From NCBI GenBank assembly GCA_019775845.1, contig JADQAV010000060.1, forward strand, positions 8,135 through 72,134: a stretch of DNA of 64,000 bases, written 5' to 3'. Source of the DNA: Myrmaecium sp. VS I D KN 1 (taxonomy: Eukaryota; Ascomycota; Dothideomycetes; Valsariales; Valsariaceae). A model generated the notes under the pieces. It saw only the letters and a list, made by a program, of their open reading frames with translations, made no database searches and was not told where the DNA came from. A program made the position numbers and the translations under genes. Numbering within the stretch: position 1 is the stretch's first letter; the number at the start of each line of letters is the position of its first letter. Below are positions 33,916-44,594 of the stretch, one piece after another.

Positions 33916-34515
33916 TTATTGTCTATCTCGATATCTGCCTCTATCCCCCCTCTCCCTCTCCCTCTCCCTCCTCCTTCTCCGCGCCGACGACGACGACGAT
34001 GATGAGGCTGATGACGGTGGACCCCTCACCCACTCATACACCGCGTACAGCGAGTCACCCCATGTGGGACGTTTCTCCATGTCTACCTCCTCATTGTTGT
34101 TGTACGTGTGGCGTTGAGAACGGCGGGGCTGAGGAGTGGAATGAGAGGAGGGGTGGGTGGAGCGGGAAATGGAGGGGTTGTAGTAGCTGTTGGACCAGGT
34201 TGAGGAGGATGGTTGATGGTGGTAGTTTGGCGGTGGAGGGTGCTGTTGGTATTGGTGGGGTTGTTGGTGGTATGGCTGGTGGTGGTATGGTTCGTATGGT
34301 TGTGGAGGAGGTGGTGGTGGCTGGGTGTTGTTGATGTTGTAGTAGGAATGAGAGGGTGAATATCCAAATCCGTACCGTGGGTGGGCGTTGTAGGAGTCTT
34401 CGTGTGGGTGATTATAGGATGAGGAGGTGGAGGGTCTGGTCCGACTGGGAGGCTCTTTGCCGTAGTCGTTGTAGTAATTGTAGTTGTTCTTGGTGGAGGG
34501 GTAGGGTGTTGACAT
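33916..34515 (-). CDS. Tyr/Pro/His-rich low-complexity hypothetical protein
   Basis: An intronless frame of 199 residues with no recognised family. The N-terminus MSTPYPSTKNNYNYYNDYGK is Asn/Tyr-rich, the middle holds a Pro run, HHQP/YHQQPHQYQQ repeats and Ser-rich stretches, then comes KRPTWGDSLYAVYEWVRGP, the only ordered-looking section, and an end rich in Ser, then Arg/Glu (RRRRRERERERGDRGRYRDR). Such composition suits a disordered, phase-separating or RNA-associated protein, but this is inference. I prefer the ATG at 34515 because the upstream extension (to 34806) is hydrophobic, unrelated in composition, and spans an AT-rich TATATA stretch. It may be partly a chance frame in repetitive sequence. 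Confidence 0.5.
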   Translation of the reverse strand: MSTPYPSTKNNYNYYNDYGKEPPSRTRPSTSSSYNHPHEDSYNAHPRYGFGYSPSHSYYNINNTQPPPPPPQPYEPYHHQPYHQQPHQYQQHPPPPNYHHQPSSSTWSNSYYNPSISRSTHPSSHSTPQPRRSQRHTYNNNEEVDMEKRPTWGDSLYAVYEWVRGPPSSASSSSSSSARRRRRERERERGDRGRYRDRQ

Positions 34516-35661
34516 GCTCTTTTCTTTCTTTCTGGTGGAGGTGTGATTGATTGAGTTGAGTTGAAATAGATGGAGGATGAATATGTACAGTATTTGAGTA
34601 AATCGAGTGCTCGGTTGGATAAGATCAGACAACGAAGAAGAAATAGATAGCAACCACCGGAATACATATAGTATATATAGTATATATATATACCCCACAC
34701 GAAGGAAAGACTCGCAGAAGGAAGAAAGGAAGTAGTAAGCAAGACAGAGGCGGGTCGAGATGACAGGAAGACCAATCTCTGCTGTCATCTTCACATCACC
34801 CCACATGTATGGCCGGAGATAGATGGCTCAAAGGGACCAGATGTACAAGTACGCAAGGCGGACAAGGCAGATAGAGAGAGAGAGCAAGAGAGAAAGAGAA
34901 AGTTCCCGGAGAGACCGATGTTGGTATAGTGACCGTCGCTCAGTTACGTCTTTCGGATGTCGTATTCACCTTAGGCAGCATGTCTGGTGAGGGTTGCATG
35001 TGGGGAAGGCTGTGGATGGAGGGGGATTCGGTTAGTGACTTCTCCAGTGTCCACTCCACCTACCCCCGCTCTCACGGCAGATGATCCGAGGCCACTGGCA
35101 ATCCTGCCTTACCTTAGGTGATGGAATGCGCCGAGAGATGGAAGGGGCTGGATTTGCCTCACCGACTGTGATTGACCTTCAAAATGACTCTTTGCAGAGA
35201 TTGTAAGTAAGTGCTTATGTAACCACTGTGAATGGCGTGTGATGCCTGAGGGATCCATCCGGGACTAGTACCTTCGTGTTCGTCCCACCCTTGGCACTCT
35301 TGGCGTTGCACCGCCTTCCCGCCCCTCCTTTGCACCGCCTCGCGCGACGCCACCCCTGACCTCACCTTCCGGCTGTGCACAGCCCACCTGGACCTCCAGG
35401 CTCTCATCTGCCCCTCTCAGCTGCCCCTCCGGCTTTCATGACCGGTCGACCTCATTGTCGGCTTCTTCTTACAATTCACCTTTACGCCTTACATACTACG
35501 ACTCCCACCTCTACTCTCACCTTCCACCTTCCACCTTCTGACTCCGCCATTCCCTTGCCGACCTGCCGGTAGATTACCTGCTACTTCCTCATCCCCGCCA
35601 TCCTCAATCCAGCAAGTCGCAAGTCGCAAGTCGCAAGTCGCAAGTCGCAAGCCGCAGCTCC
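34516..35661. other. 1.1 kb divergent interval, hypothetical / annexin
   Basis: Contains a TATATAG/TATATATATA tract at about 34667-34694, 150 bp upstream of the hypothetical's start on its own strand, and a GAGA-rich patch near 34871-34900. The right end is CT-rich and ends with the heptamer array listed separately. No gene seen. Confidence 0.5.
35613..35654 (+). repeat. CAAGTCG heptamer array, six copies
   Basis: Five exact CAAGTCG units at 35613-35647 plus CAAGCCG at 35648-35654. The array ends seven bases before the annexin start codon at 35662, so it lies in the 5' leader just where ribosomes scan. Confidence 0.9.
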
Positions 35662-37379
35662 ATGTCGTATTACCCTCCGTCGCAGGGCTATCCGCCCCAA
35701 CCAGGCCGTAAGCACCCCCCCTTCCGATCCTCCCTCCTCCGCCGGATGGCGAACACCACACCAACAAGCCACTGTGCCCTTGGCAGACGTCAAGCTGATC
35801 TCTCGACGACATCTATAACAGAACCGCCCCAGCCGGCTGGATACGGATATCCCCCACCCCAGCAATCGCCCTACCCCCAGCAGCAAGGCTACGCTCCCCC
35901 ACCGCCCATGCAGAACCCTCAGTACCCGCCGCAGCAACCGTACGGTGCCGCCCCTCCGGGACAGTATCCTCCCCCGCAATCGCAGGCCTACGGAGCCCCG
36001 CCGCCCGGCCAATATCCCCCTCCGCAGGTACAATATCCTCCACAAGGCCAGTACGGCGCTCCTCCGCCGGGCCAGTATCCGCCTCAGGGCTATGGCTCGC
36101 CAGCCCCTCAGGTTAGTTCGACAAGATCCGCTTGACCTTAGTATACGCGATTGACCGGAACGTTGTAGGGCCAATATGGAGCTCCGCCGCCCGGTCAGTA
36201 CCCACCGCAGCAAGGCTACGGAGCACCGCCTCAGGTAAGTCAGATCGCTTCGCCGGAATACCGCTGGAAACTGCGACCGTGGACGCCAGGCCGGTCAAAA
36301 TCCAGGTCGACTTCGTATGACTGAGGCGCCAGAGCTGACCTTCGAATCTCTAGGGGCAACACAGTGCTTCACCTGCTCCGTACCGGGCTCCATACGGGGC
36401 TCCCGGCAGTCAACCGACTCCTCCCTCTCCCGGTTACATGAGAGGTTACATCCCGCACATGGACGTCTCTAGAGAAACCGAAGGTCTCCGCAAAGCCATG
36501 AAGGGATTCGGCACGGATGAAGCAGCTCTGATCCGCATCCTGGCCAAACTAGACCCTCTCCAGGTCGCCGCAGTCCGTCAGGCGTACGGCCAGCGCTTCA
36601 TGCGCGACCTCATCAAAGACCTGGACAAGGAGACGAGCGGCTACTTCAGGCGAGCCTTGATCCAGATCGTCCGCGGCCCGCTGGCCAACGACTGCTACCT
36701 CCTCTACGATGCCATGGAGGGCATCGGCACCAAGGAGGTCGTGCTCAACGACATTCTCCTCAACCGCAGCAACGCCGACATGAACGCCATCAAGGCCGAA
36801 TACCAGGCCATCTTCCGGCGCTCTCTCGAGGCGGATCTCCGCGGCGACCTCTCCATGGCCACCGAGCAACTCTTCGTCATGATTGTCAACGCCCGCCGAC
36901 AGGAAGACTCCGCGCCCGTCATCCCCCAACAGATCGAGGCCGACGTGACGCAACTCCAGTCAGCCATGGGCAACCGCGTCTCCAAGGACCCCATCGAGGT
37001 GAGCCAGATCCTAACATCGCGCAACGACGCGCAGCTGCGCGAGATCTGCCGGGTGTACCAGCACAAGTACGCCAAGTCGCTCGACAGCGTGATCCGCTCC
37101 CGCTTCTCCGGCCACATGGAGGACGCGTTCGTGCTCATCCTGGCCCGGGCCCGGGACCGCGCCGCCGCGGACGCGGAGCGCCTCGAGGCCGCCATGGCCG
37201 GCATGGGCACCAAGGACGAGCTCCTCGTCAACCGCGTCGTGGCTGCGCATTGGAACCGCGCGCACATGCAGCGCGTGCGCCAGGCGTACCATGCCCGCTA
37301 CCGGAAGGATTTGATCGCTCGCATTCGCGGTGAGACGCGTGGCGATTATGAGAAGATTCTTGTGGCGATGTGTGAGTGA
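35662..37379 (+). CDS. Annexin with Pro/Gly/Gln/Tyr-rich N-terminal repeat
   Basis: Four exons, 35662-35707, 35822-36111, 36169-36234 and 36354-37379 (introns 114, 57 and 119 bp), encode 475 residues. It binds acidic phospholipids in a calcium-dependent manner. The first about 160 residues are repeats of GQYPPQ/GAPPPGQY type, as in annexin A7/A11 and fungal ANXC proteins, probably disordered and self-associating. Four annexin repeats follow: repeat 1 has KAMKGFGTDEAALIRIL, a normal type II calcium loop GFGTD; repeat 2 has DAMEGIGTKEVVLNDIL; repeat 3 is weaker (MGNRVSKDPIEVSQIL); repeat 4 has AAMAGMGTKDELLVNRVV. The 66-nt third exon is bounded by phase-0 introns and encodes exactly one repeat-like unit from GQYGAPPP to GAPPQ, so skipping it would keep the frame. 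Which fungal annexin clade it belongs to is uncertain. Confidence 0.92.
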
Positions 37380-38484
37380 GGGAGCGGAGCGGAGCGAAGC
37401 GACGCCTTGAAGCTTAACTTTCTCCTGTTGCTCGTTGTTGTTTGATGGATGGTTTCCTTTTGTGTTTTTTTTCTTTTTCCCTCTCGAGTGCGGATATGAT
37501 TTGATACCCCCCCTTCTTTTTTTACGGCTCTCCTTCCTTCTTTTTCCTTGGGTTGGGAAAGGGATATGGGATGGGTTTGGTGGGGATGGGAAAACATGAA
37601 GAAAAGGGTTTTCACGGTTTGGAGCTGGTCCTGGGAGAACGTATCTTCAAGAGGGGGTCCTTTGGTCTGCTCGTTTTCGTACGTTCGTATGTATGTACCT
37701 ACCTTATTCCTGTACGCCTGTAATCCGTTGGACCTGGTTCGAATATATATTCTTCCAGTACTTCAGATCTTTTCTCGCGCTTTTACCTATTTTTCTTTTT
37801 TTTCTCTTTGGCTTCGTGTTGTACATGGTGTAATTCGGCATACAGACAACAACCTGTGTCCATTACCATCACTGGGTTCCGTTGTTCGGACGCGGCATGC
37901 GATGCAGCTGTACCGTGCCGTGCCGCGGCAGTGAAGATGGTGGTGAGGCACAGCATGCCAGGCGTGCCAGGCATCGCTTATCGCTTATCGACGTTGCCCT
38001 GCCAACCAACCCCGAGCGTGCCCAAGACAACTGAACCGAACCGAACCGACAACGGGAAGCAAGCTTGCGCAGCGAAGAAAACACCACCATCCGAAGACGA
38101 TATCCACGGCACCGGCCAAAAGTGGCAGAAAAGATCCGCCAACGACGAACGACGACGGCGAAACAAAAAAAAAGAGCAAAAGAAACGGCGCCTTGCGATT
38201 CCCCATTCGCGATCTTCTGCCGCGAACGCTCGCATCGGTGAACAACCTGCGATACCGACTGCGCTGACGGACGCCTTTCCGTCCTTTCTGTCTCACTCAC
38301 TCGCTCACTCATCTACTCGCGCGCGCGCCGTCGCTCGTTATACACCTTCTTTCTTTTCTCTGAACCACATCCACACGACTCGTTCCACGATCTCAAACAC
38401 CCCACCGCGCACCATCGGAGCGAAAAGAGAAAGGAAAACCCCCTGCGCTACCTGCATGATATTGAGGACCAGAACGGCGCCATC
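37380..38484. other. 1.1 kb interval, annexin 3' flank and haspin promoter
   Basis: T-rich tracts at 37465-37560 and near 37790-37810 fit the annexin 3' UTR. From about 38200 to 38480 the plus strand is CT/AC-rich, like a promoter leader. The plus frame 37808-38494 has no domain. Confidence 0.5.
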
Positions 38485-40539
38485 ATGGTCGTAAAACAAG
38501 TCTACGGTAAGCGCGCGCGGAAGAACGTCGGCGGCGGAGGCGGTGCTTTTTTCGGCGGGGAAGAAGACGAGGCGGACCATCTCTGCTGCGGCGGCGGCGG
38601 TAGCGGAAGAGCAGGATCAGGAGCAGGAGCGAAAGAGCTTCCGAGCAGAGGGCGGAGTACAGAGGTAGACAGCTTGGCGGAGGGCTTGAAGGGGTTGACG
38701 GTGAAGGATAAGGATGGGGATGTGAAGGCGCGGCGGCGGGAACCGCTGCGGGCGCGGAGCGAGAATGAGAGGGTGAGGGTGTCGAGGAGGGAGAAGGAGG
38801 AGAAGGAAGATAGGAAGGAGAGGAGAAAGGAGGAGGGGGAAATGCTGTGGGAGAGGCGCACGCTGAAGGAGGTTGCGATCCCTGCTGTTTCTACTCGGGT
38901 GGAACGGAGTGAGGATGCGCAGCCCGCGCGCAGCGCATCGCGAACTGCTGTCACACCCGCTCCATCGTCAACCGAAACCCGCCGACAAAAACCGTCATCC
39001 CGATCGCGCAGGGGGGAAAGCAGCAGCAGCCCGCAAGAGCCCGTCGAGACCGCAGCCGAAGACCCGCTAACGAGCTACGTGCGACCGCTCCTCCGCCTTT
39101 CCGGCAGGGGTTCGGCTGCCGCCATCACCGACTTCGACGCCTGGGCCGCGCAGCTGGATCCGCACTTCGCGGTGTCCAAGATCGCGGAGGCGAGCTACGG
39201 GGAGGTGTACCGGCTCTCTCTCCGGGCGGCGAAGCCAGGCTTCACGCGCGCGGACGAGAGCGTGCTGAAGTTGATTGCGCTTAAACCGCCTCCTACAGTC
39301 TCCAATGGACCAAACGCAGACGAGCAGGACGACGACGAGGACGACGACGAAGATGTCGAAGATCCGCACGCCTGGAAATCCCCCGTCGACGCCGTCGCCG
39401 GCGAGGTCCGACTGCTCCGACACCTCTCCCCCATCCCAGGCTTCACCAACTTCCGCGGGGTGACGGTGCTGCGGGGGCGGCCGGGCGGATCCTTCACCAA
39501 GGCCTGGCGGGCGTGGAACCGCAGCCGGGCGCGGGCGGAGAAGAGCATGTTCCCCGACCCGGCCCGGGTGTCCTCGTACGGGCCCGCGCAGCTGTGGGCG
39601 GCGGTCGAGATGCAGGATGCGGGGCTCGATCTGGAGCACCTCGTCCCCCGCTTGCCCCGCGACGTGTGGACGGTGTGGGATCTGTTTTGGGGGGTGGCGC
39701 TGGCGGTGGCGAAGGCGGAGGAGGGCTGTCGGTTTGAGCATCGTGATTTGCATCTGGGGAACGTGTGCGTGCGGGTGCGGGCGCGGAAGGGGCTTGCCGG
39801 GGGCGCCGGCGTCCTTGGGTTGGATGATCCGGCTGCGGCTGTTGTCGTGAGGGATGTGGCGGGGAGGAAGCTCGGCTTCACCGGTTTGGAGACCACCATC
39901 ATCGATTACACGCTCAGTCGGGCGGACTTGGGGCGGAAGGAGGAGGACGTGGCATGGCTGGATCTGGAGCAGGACCCGGCTGTGTTCGAGGGCGACGGGG
40001 CGGTCGAGTATCAGTACGACGTGTACCGGTACATGCGTAAAGCCTTCTTTTCCGGGGATCCCGTGGCACCTGAGGAGGAGGAGGACTCGCAATCGACAAC
40101 GAAGAAGAACAACAAGAAGAAGAAGAGTTGGAAAGCCTTCGAACCCCTCACCAACCTCGTCTGGCTGCACTTCATCCTGCACGAGCTGCTCAAGGACTTC
40201 GTCTGGCCGCCGTCCGAGGGGGCGGAAGAGGCGGGCATGGCACGCCACCTGCAGCACCTAGGTCCGGATGAGGACCCCCGCCTCGCGCGGCGGAAGGTGC
40301 GTCGGTTGGCGAAAGCACTCCGGCGGTTGCAGGCCTTGCTTGCGTTGGATAATCTGCGTCGTTGCGGATTGAAGGGGGCGCGCGATTTGGTTGTTGAGGC
40401 GCTGGTTCGGGGGTGGTTGGATGAGGGGGATGTTGTTGGAGAGGAAGACGAGGAGGAGGAGGACGAGGAGGGGGAGGAGAGCGGTGGGTTGCTGGAGGGG
40501 ACGAAGGCGTTGTCGTTGTCGGTGTCGTCTTCTTCTTGA
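38485..40539 (+). CDS. Haspin-like protein kinase
   Basis: An intronless gene of 684 residues. Haspin phosphorylates histone H3 Thr3 in mitosis to recruit the chromosomal passenger complex. After a basic head (KQVYGKRARK) and a disordered Arg/Glu/Ser-rich region, the kinase domain starts near residue 195. AEASYGEVYRLSLR is the glycine-rich loop, ESVLKLIALKPP carries the ATP lysine, and SPVDAVAGEVRLLRHLSPIPGF is the C-helix region. The haspin catalytic loop reads FEHRDLHLGNVCV (about 417-429) and the metal site is TTIIDYTLSRA instead of DFG. It keeps QYDVYRYMRK and W-rich C-lobe segments typical of haspins. An acidic insert (about 278-292, Asp/Glu-only) sits between the lysine strand and the C-helix. 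The C-terminus is a Glu-rich tail. The lack of introns in a 2 kb gene is unlike most neighbours. Confidence 0.9.
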   Translation: MVVKQVYGKRARKNVGGGGGAFFGGEEDEADHLCCGGGGSGRAGSGAGAKELPSRGRSTEVDSLAEGLKGLTVKDKDGDVKARRREPLRARSENERVRVSRREKEEKEDRKERRKEEGEMLWERRTLKEVAIPAVSTRVERSEDAQPARSASRTAVTPAPSSTETRRQKPSSRSRRGESSSSPQEPVETAAEDPLTSYVRPLLRLSGRGSAAAITDFDAWAAQLDPHFAVSKIAEASYGEVYRLSLRAAKPGFTRADESVLKLIALKPPPTVSNGPNADEQDDDEDDDEDVEDPHAWKSPVDAVAGEVRLLRHLSPIPGFTNFRGVTVLRGRPGGSFTKAWRAWNRSRARAEKSMFPDPARVSSYGPAQLWAAVEMQDAGLDLEHLVPRLPRDVWTVWDLFWGVALAVAKAEEGCRFEHRDLHLGNVCVRVRARKGLAGGAGVLGLDDPAAAVVVRDVAGRKLGFTGLETTIIDYTLSRADLGRKEEDVAWLDLEQDPAVFEGDGAVEYQYDVYRYMRKAFFSGDPVAPEEEEDSQSTTKKNNKKKKSWKAFEPLTNLVWLHFILHELLKDFVWPPSEGAEEAGMARHLQHLGPDEDPRLARRKVRRLAKALRRLQALLALDNLRRCGLKGARDLVVEALVRGWLDEGDVVGEEDEEEEDEEGEESGGLLEGTKALSLSVSSSS

Positions 40540-41524
40540 TGCAGGGTAAGATTGCTTTTGCTGTGCATCAGGTTTGGTTTATGGCGGGGCGTTCACTTTT
40601 TGTTCTCGCTCTTTTCATTTCCACGGGTTCAATGGGTGTTGCATACCATGAGGGGAGGGACAGGTACTTAGGTTCAGTCATGGACTACGGACGGCGGCGA
40701 CGGCGACGGCAAAGTACGGCGTTATGTGGCTTCGACATCAAAACACAAGAAGTTTGACTCAGCTCATCTGCAAATTCGCAGTAGCGCTGGCCACACTCAG
40801 TTCTCTCGTGCATCGCAAACATGTGACTCTCATGTACAACTGCTTCGTATGTATATATATGCATAAGTGTACTGTATATACGCCTCTTCCTCACCCTTTC
40901 TCCCCAGCAACACCAAACAAACAAGCAAGCGAACCGCCGGACATCCATTCGTCTAGGACAAACACACCGTGGCAACCATCATCATCGTCGTCATCATCGT
41001 CGTTGTCGTCTTCATTCGCCGTTGCTTTCGAAGAACGATGAACCCCCACCCATCCGCCCGCTTGTCACCAAAGTGAGCATATAACATATACACAGCCCCC
41101 GCCCACCCCCCCACTTTCCTTTCATCCCCATCTAGCTCCCGCACTCCCTCTCGATCATCACTCGAAAAAACAAGTAGGAAGACAGATGTAAGAGAGAGAG
41201 AAAGAGGGCGGAGAGGGCGAGAGAGAGCCCGCGGTGAATGACGAGGAAAAGCATGCTGGCACAAAAAAATGAACGAAGGAATGAAGAAAAGGAAAGTGAA
41301 TGAAAAAAAGAGAGAGAGAAAAGGAAAGAGGGTAGTTATCGCATGACGTCCACCAGCCCAGCATGCCAGCCCCCTTCCCTCTCGCTCCCTCCACCCACGT
41401 CAGAGACACAGCGGGTATGAAGGAAACAAGAAAAAGGAAAGGGAAAGCAGTGAAAGAAAACAGAAAAGCAAAGAGAAAAAGACAGAAAAAAGTACATAAA
41501 CACCTCGCCCCTCCACCACCGCCC
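40540..41524. other. Convergent 3' flanks, haspin / PKA-type kinase
   Basis: 985 bp between two opposite stop codons. It has CATCATCGTCGTCATCATCG-type triplet repeats near 40979-41012, and A/G-rich runs on the plus strand from 41160 to 41500 (which are CT-rich on the kinase strand). No gene seen. Confidence 0.5.
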
Positions 41525-43423
41525 TCAAAAATCCCTAAAGCTCTCCTCCCACCGCCGTCGCATCTCCTCCGAATACGGCTCCCGGCCCGCGGGTTCGGGG
41601 TCGTACTCGTCGAAGTTGCGGGCGTCGGCGGGGCCGCGGAGGTGCGGCACAATCGGTCCCTTCACGCGGCGGTAGTACAGGGCCTCCCAGTCGATCGAGC
41701 GGAACCAGGGGTGCTGCTTGACCGTCTGGGCGCCGCCTTTGATGTTGCCCAGCCGTTTGGAGGTGTCGACGGTGCAGAGGCCGCTGATGAGCGAGCGGGC
41801 GTCCGGCGACATGGCGCTCGGGAAGCGGAGGTGGCCTTGTACGATTCTGCGTGGTGAGGGGGGAAACGTCAGTCTCATATGGAGGAACGACATCTCGGCG
41901 CTCTAGCGCTTCTTTTGGGTTTGGCGCTGTGCTCTCACTGTTCGTAAATCTTCATGGGATTCTGGTCCCAGAACGGTGGTTGGCCGACGAGGAACTCGTA
42001 GACGAGGATGCCGAATGCCCACCAGTCCACCGCGCAGCCATGGCCTGAGAGGAGAGAGGTGTCAGCACGATCAGGTCTGCTTCCAGACGGAAGACGGAAG
42101 TCGTTGATGTTATGACCGCACCTGTATTCCTAATCACCTCCGGCGCAAGATACTCAGGGGTCCCGCAGAGCGTATACGTCTCTCCTGCTCCAAATTAGCT
42201 GGCCGCATCCCTCCATGGTCCGCGGTCCACGGTCTTCTACTTACGCGTTCCCACTTTCTTCGCGAATCCGAAATCGACCAGCTTCAGATGGCCCTCCGCG
42301 TCGATCAGAATGTTCTCCGGCTTCAGGTCCCGGTACGCGACGCCTTGCTTCTCATGCAGGAACTCGAGGATCAGGACGATTTCGGCAGCGTAGAATTGCG
42401 AGGTGGGTTCGTTGAAGCGCCGGGCGCGGCGCAGGTAGCTGAACACTTCGCCGCCGGGGCAGTAGTCGAGCTACAGGCCCGATCAGGAAATCGTAGGGTC
42501 AGCAAGCCGCACGGCGGGGTAGATCACGAGGCGGTGCTGGGAGAGCTGAGGACTCACCAGCATGTAGAGGGAGTCGTGATCTTGGAAACTGGCGACGAGC
42601 GTGGTGATGAACGGGTGTCCTGCAACGGCAGCCAGCACGTTGCGCTCGTTCCGTACGTGTTCGACTTGCTTCAACCGGATGACTGTGTGCGCGGGGAACA
42701 GGATTGAATCAGCATATCGCCGCTATCTGCGATCGCAAGTGCAACGGCGGGCCGGAGGTAAAGGGGAGAGGGCGGTGGGGGTTTGTATGCGACAGTCGAC
42801 CGAAACGTACCGTCCACTTTCCGCAACACCTTCAACGCAAACACCTTGTCCTCCTCGCCTTCCTTCAGCCGTGCCAGCCAAACTCGCGCGAACGTGCCTT
42901 GACGAAATTGCGGAAAGAGAAGAGATGATCAGCACACGGAGGCCATACGACACGAAACGACCCAGACGGTTTTTCCCCCTCGCTCTGCGCTCAAGGGAGG
43001 GATGATGGGTGGTCCAGCAAGCCTACCAGTTCCCAATGTCTTGAGGAGCTCGAAGTCCTCGCAGCGCAGGTCCCTCGAGTGCCCGACCAGCTTCTGCGCC
43101 GGATCGACGGCGATCTGGTCCGGGGTCAGGGTGGTCGCCTGCTCGTCCCACTCGACTACGGTGCGCTTCTCGCTCTCACGCCGCTGCTTCATCGTCTCGT
43201 TCTCGCTCCATGCTTGGCTGTCCGTCCGCTGGGGCTTCGTCGACGGCGATTGCGGCCGCGATTGCGATTGTGAGGATTGCGCGCGCGGTTGCTGTTCCTG
43301 CGGCGGTGGTGGTGACTGCTGCTTCGAGGAGCTCTCGTAGTTCTCGCGGTCGTCGCGATCCCGGTGGCCGCTGCTGCGGATGCCGTGCGGCAGGAGGTGG
43401 TTCTTGAGCGCAGCTGCAGCCAT
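41525..43423 (-). CDS. cAMP-dependent protein kinase catalytic subunit-like (AGC family)
   Basis: Seven exons, 43027-43423, 42811-42897, 42558-42682, 42245-42470, 42122-42184, 41939-42044 and 41525-41846, encode 441 residues (introns 129, 128, 87, 60, 77 and 92 bp). The first about 120 residues are Gln/Pro/Ser-rich and disordered. The kinase begins [23 protein letters not shown], with VFALKVLRK (ATP lysine), HVRNERNVL (C-helix Glu), [36 protein letters not shown] and activation-loop [16 protein letters not shown] whose Thr is the PDK1 site. [18 protein letters not shown] and the AGC tail [16 protein letters not shown] follow, and the chain ends in FRDF, the FxxF that closes the PKA catalytic tail. 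It looks like the second PKA catalytic subunit (Pka2/PkaC2) class of filamentous fungi, which is inference. Intron positions fall in each kinase subdomain. Confidence 0.92.
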
Positions 43424-44594
43424 TGTCGTCGCTACCGAGGGCCAGTGATCAATCCGTTCGGTCCTTGGCTTAAATCATCGCTTGAATTGCTGGGTGGGAA
43501 CAGAAGAGCGCGGCGGACGGAGGGGGGAGCACGATCGATCGGTCGGTCTGTCGGTGGGTTTGGTCGGTTGGTCGGTCGCGGTGTAGGAAGTCCAACAACT
43601 GTTTCAGGTATGCAAAAGGGGAAGCAGTCGCTGCGCAGGGAACTGGCACAAGGATGACGAGCAGAGAGTCCTCGAGCTTCCCTCAGCAGGCGGGGTAGTA
43701 GGTAAAGTAGGCAAGTACTAGTAGTGGATAAGGTAGTTGCGGACTCGACTCGACAGGGTTGAACCGCTAACCTTGACGCTTGACGTCCAGCCCAAAACCG
43801 AACCGACTTGCGACGACGAAGGATCGATCAACAGGCGAAACCATCGTCAGCCCTCTCCAACTTCCCCGCCACTATCGGCGTAGTAGTCAGCCGCAACCGC
43901 CCTCGAGGACTTCACCCCCCCAGCTGGTCGCTGCTGCATGACGTCGTGCCGCTGGAGCGGTTCCCAATCTTATGTACATTCGGCCCTTCGCGGTCAGCCC
44001 TGCGAAGCGCAACCGAGAGTCGTGCGCCCTCCACAGGTTGCCGCATGGGGATTTGTCCACGCTCGACCTATACGAAGTACTTTGTAGTGACGGTTGCGAC
44101 ATCGAGTTCTTATACCCAACGGCGTGGTTCATGACATGCCTGCAGCCGAGAGAAGCGCGCGACTTATTACGCGCATCGGTCACACGTGCCCCTGGGCACT
44201 TCGGATTCCGAGTGCGTGGGTAGACAGAGAACGCTGGAAGGGGAGAAAGTTTCCGGATATGGCTGTCGCTTTTGCTTCTGCGCCTCCCATGCGAACAATA
44301 GGGTATGTACAAGAGTATACATGAGATGGTCAAGGCGATACATGATAATAGATATTTTGATACGTGAAACAAGATAGTTGAAAACGCCGCGGGATCCGTA
44401 ATAGCCAATCTATGCCTAGAAAGCGAACGACGGTTCGCGCTAATGTGAGAAGGGAGGTATGGACCTTTTGCTGACATTTCCCTCCGAAGAGCGAGTCGTG
44501 ATATATCCTTGCTGGCCTTTGGTCGGCTCTCGCACGTCATGAGGATGGTTTGTTTAACTACTCATGCTAGGTGTCTCCACACTCGACGAGAAGC
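43424..44594. other. 1.2 kb interval, PKA-type promoter and VMA11 3' flank
   Basis: Both flanking genes are on the minus strand. A minus frame at 43887-44540 (217 codons) has a hydrophobic patch but no family motif and is not counted as a gene. Sequences near 43530-43580 repeat GGTCGGT-like words. Confidence 0.45.

Noticed and set aside
39067-40257. Open frame of 396 codons on the minus strand
   Set aside because: It is antisense to the haspin-like kinase, whose GC-rich third positions keep the opposite strand open; it has no domain.
43887-44540. 217-codon minus frame between PKA-type kinase and VMA11
   Set aside because: Has one hydrophobic patch but no family similarity, and lies within expected 5'/3' flanks.
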